From Opitutales bacterium (GTDB taxonomy: Bacteria > Verrucomicrobiota > Verrucomicrobiia > Opitutales > Oceanipulchritudinaceae), in contig SLLG01000099.1 of assembly GCA_007134215.1 (NCBI GenBank), positions 1-47,174 of the forward strand: 47,174 bases of DNA, given 5' to 3'. Below, in pieces: positions 7,218 to 16,336 of this stretch. The notes below the pieces were generated by a model. It worked only from the letters and a program-made list of their open reading frames with translations. It ran no database searches and was not told where the DNA came from. Position 1 is the first letter of the stretch; each line of letters opens with the position of its first letter. The translations under genes and the position numbers were made by a program.

Positions 7218-8138
7218 TCACCCGTGCAGGCCGCGCCGCCATGCTTCGACCGCCGGCACAAGCGACTGCGCGTAGGCCTCGTCGGAATCAAACCGCGGTA
7301 TCCCGCCGAGCACACCCCAGAATTCCACGTGCTCCGCCGTTTCACCGGGGGCAACCGTGCGCAGCGGCGAGAGCGTCTCCAGCTCGATCATCCAGTCGCA
7401 GTGGAACGTCTCGAAAGCGCACCCGAAATCCGGATACCGCGCCCCCGCCTCCACATCGGCGGCGAGAACAAACGTCCCCGCCTCCTGCCAATACGCCGAC
7501 CATCCCGGATAATTACTGAGCCCGAGCTTCTGCGGAATCCGCGACTTCGACACATCAATGCCGATGAAGTCGCGGTGCCACCGCCACGCGGGCTCGGAAA
7601 AGTCAGTATAAGTCCACGGCACCATATGGTATTTCGGCAGAAGGTTGCCCTCGTGCGATTCCTTGGGCAGAAGCGGAATCGCGGCGTAACCGCCGTGCCG
7701 CATGACGCTCAGCGCCCACACGGAGAATTCCACCGGCCAGAGGCCCTCGTTCTTAATCCGGTGCGTCACCTTGAAGGTGCGTGCGTTGACGGTTTCAATA
7801 CCGATCTCCTTGCACATGCCGGTCTTCGCCTCGACCGGCTGGCGGATGACAAGGCCGCGGCCCGAGCGGTCAACCTCGATATCTACCGGGCTATTGTCGA
7901 GGGCGTAGGTGCGCTTTGGATCCTCCGGCGAGTGCCACAGCCGGTGCCCGCCGCGGATGCACCAGTGCGCTTCACCGCGCCCACCGGCCTCGTCCGCCTT
8001 TTCCGCAAAGAGATTTGCGCCGCCGTTCAGGCCGCAGCGCACGACGCGCGGGCCGACGTCCTTTGGAACGACAAGCTCCGCCTCTTCGGTGGCGAGCCGC
8101 AAGCAGTCCCATCCGTTGAATACTGTCTCTTCGATCAT
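7218..8138 (-). CDS. DUF4380 family protein (mutarotase-like fold)
   Basis: A 306-residue protein matching the pattern of DUF4380: GPRVVRCGLNGGANLF, then IRGGHRLWHSPEDPKRTYALDN (a run of conserved polar residues), TGMCKEIGIE, and ELETLSPLRTVAPGE near the end. The family is predicted to have the galactose-mutarotase beta-sandwich fold, and the conserved GGHRLWHSPE block could line a sugar-binding groove. No signal peptide is visible. The start overlaps the stop of der by 4 nt, so it is probably translated together with der. Substrate and reaction are unknown. Confidence 0.8.
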   Translation of the reverse strand: MIEETVFNGWDCLRLATEEAELVVPKDVGPRVVRCGLNGGANLFAEKADEAGGRGEAHWCIRGGHRLWHSPEDPKRTYALDNSPVDIEVDRSGRGLVIRQPVEAKTGMCKEIGIETVNARTFKVTHRIKNEGLWPVEFSVWALSVMRHGGYAAIPLLPKESHEGNLLPKYHMVPWTYTDFSEPAWRWHRDFIGIDVSKSRIPQKLGLSNYPGWSAYWQEAGTFVLAADVEAGARYPDFGCAFETFHCDWMIELETLSPLRTVAPGETAEHVEFWGVLGGIPRFDSDEAYAQSLVPAVEAWRRGLHG

Positions 8139-9535
8139 GGTTTTTTATTCGCGTAGCGGACGGCCTTGCCCCGCAGGTCGAAGCGCACGGGGCAGCCGCC
8201 AAGGTTGAATTCTTTAGTAAAACCCGTCTGCAGGTAGCGCCGGTAGCCGTCGTCGAGCTTCGTCGCACGGTTGCAGAAGAGCCGGAAAGTAAACGGGCGC
8301 GTGCGCGTCTGCACAGCGTAATAGACCCGGAAACGCTTGCCCTTGACGACGCGCGGGGTACGGCGGGCAAAGAGGCGCTCGACCAGCGAATTCACGCGCG
8401 GTGTCGGCAGCGTGCGCCCGGAGATCTCCTGGAACCGGCGCGCCGTCTGCAGGAGGCGGCCGATAGCGTGGCCCGTCTTGGCGGAAGTGAAGACGACCGG
8501 ACACTCCGGGTAGAAAAACAGCTCGGCACGGACCGACTCGGCAAACGCCGAGCGGAAGGCCTCGATGGAATCGTATCCGGACACCGGTTCCTCGCGCCAG
8601 CGCTCCACGGCCTCGTCCCACTTGTTGACGACGACGGCTAGACACCGGCCAGACTCCGCCACCTCGCCGGCGATGGCCTTGTCCAGCCGCGTGACACCAC
8701 CGAGCGCCTCGATGACAAGAAAGACGATGTCGGCGTCGCCGATGGCGTCGTGCGTGCGCAGTCCGGAGAAATACTCGACGGACGTGTCGAGCCGGCCGCG
8801 TTTGCGCAGCCCCGCGGTGTCGACGAGGAGGAACGGCCAATTCGACCCGTCCCGGCCGGTGTAGTCGAGGTTCAGCTCCACGGCGTCGCGCGTCGTCCCC
8901 GGCACCTCGCTCACGACGAGGCGCTCCTGCCGCAAGAGCGCGTTGCAAAGGCTGGATTTGCCGACATTCGGGCGCCCCGCGAACGCGATCTTGAAGCGTT
9001 CGGGCGGAGCATCATCTTCCGCGGGCGGCGGTCCGAGACGGTCGAGGATCGCCTCGCGCAGCCCGCTTTCATTGTATCCGTGCTCGGCGGACACCGGCAC
9101 ACCCTCTCCCAGACCGAGCCGCGCGAACGCAACCGTCCGCTCGCCGAGAAAGTCATTGTCCGCCTTGTTCACCACGAGGAGGACGTCGCGGCCCGAGCCC
9201 CGCAGGCGCGCGGCGATCTCCTCGTCGAGCGGCATGAGCCCCTCCCGCGCGTCGACGACCATGCAAATCAACGATGCGGTCTCGAGGGCAAACCACACCT
9301 GCTCCTCGGCGGCGGCGACCAACTCGCGGAGCTTCATGTCGGCCACCAGTCCTATGCCCCCGGTGTCGAGAAGGGTGTAGCCCCCCTCTCGCATATCGAC
9401 GGCGTTGACATCGCGCGTCACGCCTGGCTGGTCGTGGACAATGGCAATGCGCCGCCCGGCGAGCCGGTTGAAAAGCCGGCTTTTGCCTACATTGGGGCGC
9501 CCTACAAGGGCCACGGTGCGTTGGGATGCGGACAT
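8135..9535 (-). CDS. der: Ribosome biogenesis GTPase Der (EngA)
   Basis: Der has two consecutive GTPase domains and a KH-like domain and is needed for 50S subunit assembly. Domain 1 shows GRPNVGKSRLF (G1), DTGG (G3) and NKAD (G4). Domain 2 shows GRPNVGKSSLC (G1), DTAG (G3) and NKWD (G4). The KH-like region begins around LPTPRVNSLVERLFARRTPRV and ends in KAVRYANKKP. The 466-residue length is normal. ATG 9535 is the first codon of the conserved amino-terminus (RTVALVGRPNVGKS). It is divergent from the antiporter operon, leaving a 127-bp gap (9536-9662) that must hold both promoters. Confidence 0.97.
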   Translation of the reverse strand: MSASQRTVALVGRPNVGKSRLFNRLAGRRIAIVHDQPGVTRDVNAVDMREGGYTLLDTGGIGLVADMKLRELVAAAEEQVWFALETASLICMVVDAREGLMPLDEEIAARLRGSGRDVLLVVNKADNDFLGERTVAFARLGLGEGVPVSAEHGYNESGLREAILDRLGPPPAEDDAPPERFKIAFAGRPNVGKSSLCNALLRQERLVVSEVPGTTRDAVELNLDYTGRDGSNWPFLLVDTAGLRKRGRLDTSVEYFSGLRTHDAIGDADIVFLVIEALGGVTRLDKAIAGEVAESGRCLAVVVNKWDEAVERWREEPVSGYDSIEAFRSAFAESVRAELFFYPECPVVFTSAKTGHAIGRLLQTARRFQEISGRTLPTPRVNSLVERLFARRTPRVVKGKRFRVYYAVQTRTRPFTFRLFCNRATKLDDGYRRYLQTGFTKEFNLGGCPVRFDLRGKAVRYANKKP

Positions 9536-9662
9536 TTGGATCTTACCTCGGGAAAAACCTTCCGCTTATGGCAGGCCGCGCCCGCATGGCCAACAAAATC
9601 CTCGAAATGCGGTTCGGCTTGAAACCGCGCACATGCCGGAGGAAGAATGTAACGACTTTCCG

Positions 9663-9959
9663 ATGGGCATCTTCTACATTGTATTGACGCTCTTTCTCCT
9701 CGCCAACATGGCGGCGGCCATGGCGCGGGTGTTCCGCGGTCCCACGACGGCGGACCGCCTCATGACGGCGCAGCTCTTCGGGACCACCGGCGTGGGAATC
9801 CTCGTGCTCCTCGCTGAGGCAGCCTCCATGCCCGCGCTGCGGGACGTTGCGCTGGTCTTCGCGCTTCTGGCCGTCCTCGTCGTGCTCGCCTTCACCCGCG
9901 GCCGCACAGCGGACGAAGCGCCCGCCGCCGACAACGGAAACGGAGGCGACGCCTCATGA
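9663..9959 (+). CDS. mrpF: Mrp-type Na+/H+ antiporter subunit F
   Basis: First gene of an eight-gene antiporter operon. The product has 98 residues with three predicted membrane helices. The family signature is RVFRGPTTADRLMTAQLF, where the conserved R-GP--DR lies at the end of helix 1. MrpF is a small membrane subunit of Mrp cation/proton antiporters and the matching modules of Mbh/Mbs complexes. ATG 9663 puts the first helix at the start. An in-frame ATG at 9633 would add ten polar residues. A GGAGGAAG run at 9637-9644 is too far from 9663 for ideal spacing, so the start is not settled. Confidence 0.88.
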   Translation: MGIFYIVLTLFLLANMAAAMARVFRGPTTADRLMTAQLFGTTGVGILVLLAEAASMPALRDVALVFALLAVLVVLAFTRGRTADEAPAADNGNGGDAS

Positions 9960-10264
9960 GCGCCGCCGACTGGGCGACGGTCGCCTTCGGTGTCGCCGGA
10001 GCCTTCTTCTTCCTCGGCGGCACGCTCGGGCTGCTGCGCTTCCCCGATCTGTTCTGTCGTCTCCATGCCCTGACAAAAGCGGACAACCTCGGCCTCGGGT
10101 GCCTCATCGCGGGCCTGCTCTTTCAGGCAGACTCCCTCGCCGCCGGGTTAAAGCTTCTTCTCATCTGGGCCCTCGCCCTGCTCGCGGGTTCGAGCACGTG
10201 CTACGCCATCGGGCGGCATGCGCTCACCCGCTCGGGCAGCGCGCGGAAAGGGGGTGGCCGGTGA
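9956..10264 (+). CDS. mrpG: Mrp-type Na+/H+ antiporter subunit G
   Basis: A 102-residue three-helix membrane protein with the diagnostic motif GTLGLLRFPDLFCRLHALTK, followed by ADNLGLG. This is the best-conserved signature of MrpG/MnhG/PhaG. The start overlaps mrpF by 4 nt (ATGA), and the stop overlaps the GTG of the next gene (GTGA), so translation is probably coupled on both sides. Confidence 0.92.
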   Translation: MSAADWATVAFGVAGAFFFLGGTLGLLRFPDLFCRLHALTKADNLGLGCLIAGLLFQADSLAAGLKLLLIWALALLAGSSTCYAIGRHALTRSGSARKGGGR

Positions 10265-11274
10265 CTACCGTCGGGATCCTCTTCGATCTGCTGCTGGCGA
10301 CATTCATCGTCCTCCTCGCGTGGCGCGCCCTCGCGGCGGCGATGCTCTACCAGGCCGCCATCTTCTTCATCGCGTTCGGCCTCGCCATGGCCCTCGCGTG
10401 GGCCCGCATGGGCGCGCCCGACGTGGCCCTTGCCGAGGCCGCTATCGGCGCCGGCTTGCTGGGCGTGCTCCTCATCGATTCACTCGCCGCCTTCAGCCGC
10501 GGTCGCCAGAGCCGGGAAGCGCCGAAAGGGAACATGACCGGTGCGCCGACGGCAGACCCCGGCGGCAGGCGGCCCAAATCCCGCGCCGCCCTTGCGACCG
10601 CCGTTGCCGCCGGTGTTGCCTTCACAGTCGTTTGGATTGCCGCCGTCGCCCGCATGCCAGACGGCGGGGGCCTCACCGCCGCCGCCGACGCGTCGATGGC
10701 GGACTCCGGCGTGGAACACCCGGTCACCGCCGTGCTGCTGAACTTCCGCGGCTACGACACATGGCTCGAGGTCGGCGTGCTCCTCCTTGCCATGCTCGGT
10801 ATCTTCTGCGCGGTTGGAAGAACCGGTTTCGAGCGCGAGCGCCGGCCCGCCGTCAACGACCTTCTCATCGATTGGCTGACACGAGCGCTTGTCCCGCTCA
10901 TGGTATTGGTTTCCGGATACATTTTGTGGCTTGGAAAGTCCGACCCCGGCGGGGCCTTCCAGTCCGGCGTCATCCTCGGCGCCGCCGGCATCCTCCTGCG
11001 CATCGCGGGGTTCCGGGCCTTCGGCCACCTTCCGGTGTGGGCGTGGAAGACGGGCCTCGTCTTCGGCTTCGCTCTCTTTCTCGCCGTCGGCGTGGCCGCC
11101 CTGCCCGCCGGGCGGGCGTTTCTTGAATACCCGGCGGAAAGCGCCGGAGCGTGGATACTTGTCGTCGAAACAGCGTGCGCGCTCTCCATCGCCTTCACAC
11201 TGCTCGCCTTCTTTGTGTGCCTCAACGCGGCGGGCGAACGCGAAGCCGAAGCACAGCACCGCAACGCCGACTGA
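10261..11274 (+). CDS. Fused antiporter subunit: DUF4040 (MbhD) + MbhE + MrpB
   Basis: Three subunits that are separate genes in Mbh-type systems, or split between the MrpA tail and MrpB, appear here as one 337-residue chain. Residues about 1-75 are the DUF4040/MbhD segment (MGAPDVALAEAAIGAGLLGV). Residues about 150-190 resemble MbhE (HPVTAVLLNFRGYDTWLEVGV). Residues about 205-330 are MrpB/MnhB (VLVSGYILWLGKSDPGGAFQ, then SGVILGAAGILLRI). A polar linker of about 35 residues joins the first two parts. GTG 10261 is chosen because it overlaps the mrpG stop and begins exactly at the first helix. An upstream in-frame extension would run antiparallel to domain logic through mrpF and mrpG, so it is not used. 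Confidence 0.85.
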   Translation: MTTVGILFDLLLATFIVLLAWRALAAAMLYQAAIFFIAFGLAMALAWARMGAPDVALAEAAIGAGLLGVLLIDSLAAFSRGRQSREAPKGNMTGAPTADPGGRRPKSRAALATAVAAGVAFTVVWIAAVARMPDGGGLTAAADASMADSGVEHPVTAVLLNFRGYDTWLEVGVLLLAMLGIFCAVGRTGFERERRPAVNDLLIDWLTRALVPLMVLVSGYILWLGKSDPGGAFQSGVILGAAGILLRIAGFRAFGHLPVWAWKTGLVFGFALFLAVGVAALPAGRAFLEYPAESAGAWILVVETACALSIAFTLLAFFVCLNAAGEREAEAQHRNAD

Positions 11275-11278
11275 AGCC

Positions 11279-11593
11279 ATGACCGTCGAACCGCATGTGA
11301 TCTACATGACCGCCGCCGGCTTCGTCTTTGCCATCGGCCTTGGCGGGGTATTTCTGTGTCGGCACTTTTTCCGCAAGATCATAGCCACGAAGATGCTCGG
11401 GGCCGCCGTCTTCCTGCTCTTTATCAGCATTTCCAAGCGCGACGCGCTGGAGGCGCCCGACCCCGTGCCCCACGCCATGGTCATCACCGGCATCGTCGTC
11501 GCCGTAAGCGCAAGCGCCTTTGCCCTCGCCCTTGCGCGGCGTATCCGCGCGGAGACGGGCCGCACCACCTTCGAGGAGGACGGCGAACCATGA
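11279..11593 (+). CDS. mrpC: Mrp-type Na+/H+ antiporter subunit C
   Basis: A 104-residue, three-helix protein of the MrpC/NuoK/MnhC family. Signature segments are GVFLCRHFFRKIIATKMLGAA and the stretch DPVPHAMVITGIVVAVSASAFALALA, where the D-P--H-M-ITGIVV run is typical of MrpC. It lies 4 nt after the fusion gene and its stop overlaps the next ATG by 4 nt. Confidence 0.92.
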   Translation: MTVEPHVIYMTAAGFVFAIGLGGVFLCRHFFRKIIATKMLGAAVFLLFISISKRDALEAPDPVPHAMVITGIVVAVSASAFALALARRIRAETGRTTFEEDGEP

Positions 11594-13107
11594 CCGGCGC
11601 ACTCGTCACGCTTCCCCTCGTTCTCCCCGTCGCCGGGGCGCTACTCTGCCTTTTCCTTCCAGTGCGGATGCGGTCGGGCGCGGGACTTGTGACCTCGGGC
11701 GCAATCCTTGCCGCAGTCCTCGCCCTCGCCCGCGCGACGGTCGTCAGCGGCGAGCTGACACACCCGCTCGGCGGCTGGGAGGCACCCCTTGGTATCGGCC
11801 TGCGCGTCGACGGGCTCGCCTGCGTATTCCTCCTCCTCAATGCCTTTGTCGGACTGCCGGTCGGCGTCTACGCGGCGAAATATTTCACTCTGCCCGTCGG
11901 GGCGAAAGGCGAATCCACCCTCTTCTGGCCGTTGTGGCTCTTCCTCTGGGCAGCGATGAACGGTATTTATCTGTCCGTCGATCTCTTCAACCTTTACGTG
12001 GTTATCGAGGTCCTCGGGATATCGGCTGTCGCGCTGGCCATTCTTTCCGGCCGGCCCGCCGCCCTCATCGGCGGTCTGCGTTACCTGCTCGCCGCGCTGG
12101 TCGGCTCGATGGCCTATTTGCTCGGCGTTGCCCTTGTCTACGGCTCCTTCGGCACACTCGATCTCACACTCCTCGGCGCACTTGTGGACACCGGCTTCAC
12201 CACCCGGCTCGCTCTCGGGCTCATGCTCACCGGCCTGCTAGTGAAGACAGCTCTCTTTCCACTGCACTTCTGGCTGCCTTCCGCTCACGCAGCCGCCGAC
12301 CCGCCCGTAAGCGCGATTCTCTCAGGCCTCGTCGTGAAGGCATCCTTCTACCTGATTCTCCGCCTGTGGGTGGACGTCTTCGACGTTACGCTCACCTATG
12401 CGGTCGGGCAGGCGGCGGGAGCGCTCGGAGCCGTGGCCGTGGTCTGGGGTTCCTACCAGGCGCTGCGCCAAAAGAGCCTCAAACTCATGGTCGCGCACTC
12501 CACCGTAGGGCAAGTCGGCTACCTCTTCCTCCTCTTCCCTCTCATCACCGTGGCGTATGAAGGGCTTGGCGACAGCCCGTGGCTCGTGCACGCGTGGACC
12601 GGCGGCATCTACCAGGCCCTCGCGCACGGATTTGCCAAAGCCGCGATGTTTCTCGCGGTGGGCGTGTTCGTTCTTGCCACAGGAACGGACGAACGGGATT
12701 CGATTGTCAACATGGTGAGTCATCTGCCCATGACGACCTTCGCCTTCGCTCTCGCCGGCGTGAGCCTCATCGGCCTGCCGCCGAGCGGCGGCTTCGTCGC
12801 CAAGTGGATGCTCCTCAAAGCCGCGTTCGACAGCGGACAATGGTGGTGGGCGCCAATGGTTCTGTGGGGCAGTTTCCTCACGGCGGGTTACGTATTCATG
12901 ATCCTGCGCGTAGCTTTCGCGCCGGCGCGGGGAAAGCGCGACAAACCCCTGCGCCGCGTGCCGCGGGTGCTCGAGGCCGCCGCCCTCGCTCTCGGCATCG
13001 GCGCGATCCTCATCGGCTTCCGCGCTGAGGAAATCCTCATGCTTATCGATGTGGAGTCGCCCTTCGCCGACCTCGTGGATCCGGAGGAAGGAGGTATCTC
13101 GCCGTGA
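11590..13107 (+). CDS. mrpD: Mrp-type antiporter subunit D, first paralogue
   Basis: A 505-residue multi-helix protein of the complex I NuoL/M/N-like proton-translocating family. The key membrane glutamate is Glu140 (DLFNLYVVIEVLGIS) and the lysines are Lys219 (LLVKTALFPLHFWLP) and Lys250 (SGLVVKASF). These match the functionally required Glu137/Lys219/Lys250 of characterised MrpD proteins closely in position. This is the most orthodox of the three D-type subunits here, so the symbol is given to it. It overlaps mrpC and the next gene by 4 nt each. Confidence 0.9.
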   Translation: MTGALVTLPLVLPVAGALLCLFLPVRMRSGAGLVTSGAILAAVLALARATVVSGELTHPLGGWEAPLGIGLRVDGLACVFLLLNAFVGLPVGVYAAKYFTLPVGAKGESTLFWPLWLFLWAAMNGIYLSVDLFNLYVVIEVLGISAVALAILSGRPAALIGGLRYLLAALVGSMAYLLGVALVYGSFGTLDLTLLGALVDTGFTTRLALGLMLTGLLVKTALFPLHFWLPSAHAAADPPVSAILSGLVVKASFYLILRLWVDVFDVTLTYAVGQAAGALGAVAVVWGSYQALRQKSLKLMVAHSTVGQVGYLFLLFPLITVAYEGLGDSPWLVHAWTGGIYQALAHGFAKAAMFLAVGVFVLATGTDERDSIVNMVSHLPMTTFAFALAGVSLIGLPPSGGFVAKWMLLKAAFDSGQWWWAPMVLWGSFLTAGYVFMILRVAFAPARGKRDKPLRRVPRVLEAAALALGIGAILIGFRAEEILMLIDVESPFADLVDPEEGGISP

Positions 13108-14594
13108 CCTTCCAAGCATGGCTGCCCCTCGCGATTGTCGCCAGCTCGCTCCTCCCCGGCGTGCTCATTTTCTTCCTCGCCGAAACACAAACGCGCGCGC
13201 GAACCGTCTTGAACCTCACCGGCGCCGCGGCGAAGGTCGTTCTGATCGCGGTCGTGGCGCGCGGGTATTTCCAGGGTGAAGAGTATTCATTCCGCTACGA
13301 CATCGGTGTCGATCTCGCCTTTCATCTTCGTGTCGACGCCCTTGCTCTCCTCTTTGCCGGGCTTTCGAGCGTCCTCTGGCTGCTCACCACCATCTATGCC
13401 ATCGGTTACCTTGAGGGCTCCGCTTTCCGGCGTCGGTTTTTCGGATTTTTCAGTCTTTGCGTAACGGCCAGCACCGGCATCGCGCTCTCGGGCAATGTTG
13501 TCACGTTTTTCATTTTCTACGAGTTCCTCACGATCACGACTTACCCGCTCGTCGTCCACCGGGGCACGGACGCCGCCCTGCGCGCCGGACGCACCTATCT
13601 TTGGTACACGATCGGCGGCGGCACGGTGTTGTTTGTCGGCGTCGTCTGGCTATTCGTCCTTGTGGGCCCGGTTGACTTCGGGGACACACACCTCCTCCGC
13701 GAGATTGCAGGCGGCGAAGGGGTTCAGGTGTTCCTTCTCTTTTGGGTACTTATCCTCGGCCTTGGGGTAAAGGCGGCGCTGCTGCCCCTGCACGGCTGGC
13801 TCCCCGTCGCCATGGTCGCCCCCGCCCCGGTGAGTGCACTGCTGCACGCCGTTGCTGTTGTTAAAGCCGGTGCCTTCGGGATCACACGGATCGTTTACGA
13901 TGTTTACAGCATCGAACTCGCGCGCGAGATGCACCTCCTCACACCACTGGCCGTCCTTGCTTCCGCGACAATCATTTACGGCTCCCTGCGCGCCCTCACG
14001 CAGGACAACCTCAAGCGCCGCCTTGCTTACTCCACCGTCAGCCAGCTTTCCTACATTGCCCTCGGCGTGGCGACGCCCGGCATGCTTGCTTCTGTCGGCG
14101 CCATCGCCCATCTCGTCCATCAGGGTGTAATGAAAATCACACTCTTTTTCTGCGCCGGCAACATCGCGGAGACCCTGCACCTCCATAAGGTAAGCGAACT
14201 CAATGGCGTCGGGCGCCGCATGCCGTGGACGATGGCCGCCTTCACCGTCGGCGCGCTCGGAATGATCGGCTTGCCGCCGACCGCCGGTTTCGTGAGCAAA
14301 TGGTTTCTTGGACTCGGCGGGCTCGAAGCGGGCCAAGGCTGGGTCATCGCCGTGCTCCTCGCAAGCAGCGCGCTCAACGCCGCTTACTTTCTGCCAATTC
14401 TGCATGCCGCGTGGTTCCGCCAACCAGACCGCGAGTGGACGACCCACCGCGAATCCCGCTTCGAGACCCCGTGGATGCTCCTTGTTCCCGCCATCGCCAC
14501 GGCCGTGATGTCGCTCGCACTCGGGCTTTTCGCCGCCGCCCCGTGGAGCGTTCTCCGCTGGGCCATGGCCATCGCGGAAAGGTGGTACAACTGA
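13104..14594 (+). CDS. Mrp-type antiporter subunit D, second paralogue
   Basis: A 496-residue NuoM/NuoN/MrpD-like proton channel subunit. The conserved helix-5 glutamate is Glu140 (NVVTFFIFYEFLTITTY) and the lysine-bearing helix is GLGVKAALLPLHGWLPVAM. A second lysine lies in LLHAVAVVKAGAFG. GTG 13104 overlaps the previous stop (GTGA). Two or more D-type subunits are found in some Mrp and Mbs operons, where one can replace the antiporter half of MrpA. Which partner this one corresponds to cannot be told by eye. Confidence 0.88.
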   Translation: MTFQAWLPLAIVASSLLPGVLIFFLAETQTRARTVLNLTGAAAKVVLIAVVARGYFQGEEYSFRYDIGVDLAFHLRVDALALLFAGLSSVLWLLTTIYAIGYLEGSAFRRRFFGFFSLCVTASTGIALSGNVVTFFIFYEFLTITTYPLVVHRGTDAALRAGRTYLWYTIGGGTVLFVGVVWLFVLVGPVDFGDTHLLREIAGGEGVQVFLLFWVLILGLGVKAALLPLHGWLPVAMVAPAPVSALLHAVAVVKAGAFGITRIVYDVYSIELAREMHLLTPLAVLASATIIYGSLRALTQDNLKRRLAYSTVSQLSYIALGVATPGMLASVGAIAHLVHQGVMKITLFFCAGNIAETLHLHKVSELNGVGRRMPWTMAAFTVGALGMIGLPPTAGFVSKWFLGLGGLEAGQGWVIAVLLASSALNAAYFLPILHAAWFRQPDREWTTHRESRFETPWMLLVPAIATAVMSLALGLFAAAPWSVLRWAMAIAERWYN

Positions 14595-14596
14595 CG

Positions 14597-16336
14597 ATGC
14601 TCTGGACTGCAGCATACACCGCTCCGCTCCTTGCCGCGCTCATGCTTATTTGCGTGCGGCCGCGCGGCGCGTTGTCCGGTGCGCTCCTCGCCGCCGCCGC
14701 GCTTCCCGCCCTCTTCCTAGGCTGGACCGGCGGTGCGGCGGACGGACCCCGTGCCGAGGGCTTACTTCTCGGCATGGAGTTCGGCCTCGACCCGTTCCGC
14801 GCCACGCTCCTCACATTCACGGCGCTCTTGTGGAGTCTCGCCGGCTGGCTCAGCGGACCTTATTTCGCGGGTGACCGACGCCGAAAACCCTACGATATCT
14901 TCTTCGCCGTCTCCATGGCGGGCAACTTCGGGCTGATCATGGCGGCGGACGTGCCCACGTTCTACGGGTTCTTCGTCCTAATGACATTTGCCTCCTATGG
15001 GCTCGTCATTCACAACAACACCGACGAAGCCCGACGCGCGGCGCGGGTGTACCTCATTATGGCAGTCATCGGCGAGATTCTCCTCCTCGCCGCGCTGTTC
15101 CTCGCCGTGGACGCCGCCGGGTCGTTCGCGCTCTCCGGCATCCGCGAAGCCGTCGCGCAGTCACCGCTGCGCGACCTCACAATCGCCCTTGCCCTCGCCG
15201 GATTCGGGGTCAAGGCCGGGGCTGTTCCGCTCTACTTCTGGCTTCCACTCGCCCATCCCGTCGCACCCACACCCGCCAGCGCCGTGCTCAGCGGTGCCAT
15301 GATCAAGGCCGGACTGCTCGGCTGGTTCCACTTCCTCCCGCTCGGAGAAGCCTCACTCCCGGCATGGGGCGGCGGGATCATCGCCGCGGGAATGTTCGCC
15401 GCGCTATGGGCAGCGGCCGTCGGCACGCTCCAGACCCATCCGAAGACGATCCTCGCCTACTCCAGTATCAGCCAGATGGGCGTCATAACCACTCTCCTTG
15501 GAATCGGTCTGTCGAATGAATCTCTCTGGCCCGCCGTCGCCCCCGCCTTGACACTTTACGCCGCTATGCACGGCTTGGCCAAAGGCGCGCTCTTTTTCGG
15601 AACGGCCCTGCACCCTGCGGCCCACTCCGCGCGTATCGCGGTCCTCGCCGGTCTCGGGCTTGCCGCACTCGTCATCGCCGGCGCGCCCCCGCTCGCCGGA
15701 TTCGTCGCTAAATACGCCCTTAAGGATCTTGCGGAGCACGCCCCGTCGGTCTGGTCCGGAGTCCTGCCGCCCCTCATTACGGTGTCCAGCTTCGCAACCG
15801 CTCTTCTGCTCACACGTTTTTTGTGGGCCTCCGCCGGAGCCGCCCTGCCGAATGCGAAGAATGGCGGCACACCCGCTGTCAGTGCCATGGCCCTGCCGTG
15901 GATGCTGGGCATCGCCTCCGCCGGCGCCGGCCCCTTCATCCTCAACGGACGGTACGGTGCGGCGGTCGAATTTCCCGCGCTCACGGCGGGCGGGCTCTTC
16001 ACCTCCATCGCACCCGTTGTCCTCGCGGCGGCCTGTATCGTCCTCGTCATGCGCTCGGCGGCGGCGCGGCCGCGCATTCCGTCCGTGCCCCCGGGCGACT
16101 TCATTGTCCTCATCGAGCAAGTAATCGGCCAACTCCAGCGCGCAATCCGCTTCGGCGAACGTATCAACCCCCACTACGAATGGCTCAATGTCGTGCACCT
16201 GTCCGACCGCATTATCGCCTTTGAGACGACCAAAGCATGGGTTGACCGCGTCGAGGCACGCCTTGAGACATGGTCGTGGGTAGGGTTCTTTTTCATCCTC
16301 TTCATTCTCGGTTTTCTTGCACTCTTCCTCGTATGA
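14597..16336 (+). CDS. Mrp-type antiporter subunit D, third paralogue, lacking the helix-5 Glu
   Basis: A 579-residue member of the same proton-channel family. It keeps the lysine helix GFGVKAGAVPLYFWLPLAHP and a second lysine in SGAMIKAGLLGW. At the position of the conserved glutamate of the other two paralogues it has Val127 (DVPTFYGFFVLMTFASY), aligned without gaps to NVVTFFIFYEFLTITTY. It also carries a carboxy-terminal extension of about 75 residues with an amphipathic segment and a final helix (WSWVGFFFILFILGFLALFL). ATG 14597 lies 2 nt after the previous stop. The extra length and lost glutamate suggest a modified or structural role. Confidence 0.87.
   Translation: MLWTAAYTAPLLAALMLICVRPRGALSGALLAAAALPALFLGWTGGAADGPRAEGLLLGMEFGLDPFRATLLTFTALLWSLAGWLSGPYFAGDRRRKPYDIFFAVSMAGNFGLIMAADVPTFYGFFVLMTFASYGLVIHNNTDEARRAARVYLIMAVIGEILLLAALFLAVDAAGSFALSGIREAVAQSPLRDLTIALALAGFGVKAGAVPLYFWLPLAHPVAPTPASAVLSGAMIKAGLLGWFHFLPLGEASLPAWGGGIIAAGMFAALWAAAVGTLQTHPKTILAYSSISQMGVITTLLGIGLSNESLWPAVAPALTLYAAMHGLAKGALFFGTALHPAAHSARIAVLAGLGLAALVIAGAPPLAGFVAKYALKDLAEHAPSVWSGVLPPLITVSSFATALLLTRFLWASAGAALPNAKNGGTPAVSAMALPWMLGIASAGAGPFILNGRYGAAVEFPALTAGGLFTSIAPVVLAAACIVLVMRSAAARPRIPSVPPGDFIVLIEQVIGQLQRAIRFGERINPHYEWLNVVHLSDRIIAFETTKAWVDRVEARLETWSWVGFFFILFILGFLALFLV

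Noticed and set aside
6471-8156. Long plus-strand open frame of 561 codons
   Set aside because: It lies opposite fmt and the DUF4380 gene, which have clear motifs. Its product is His/Arg/Pro-rich without recognisable domains.
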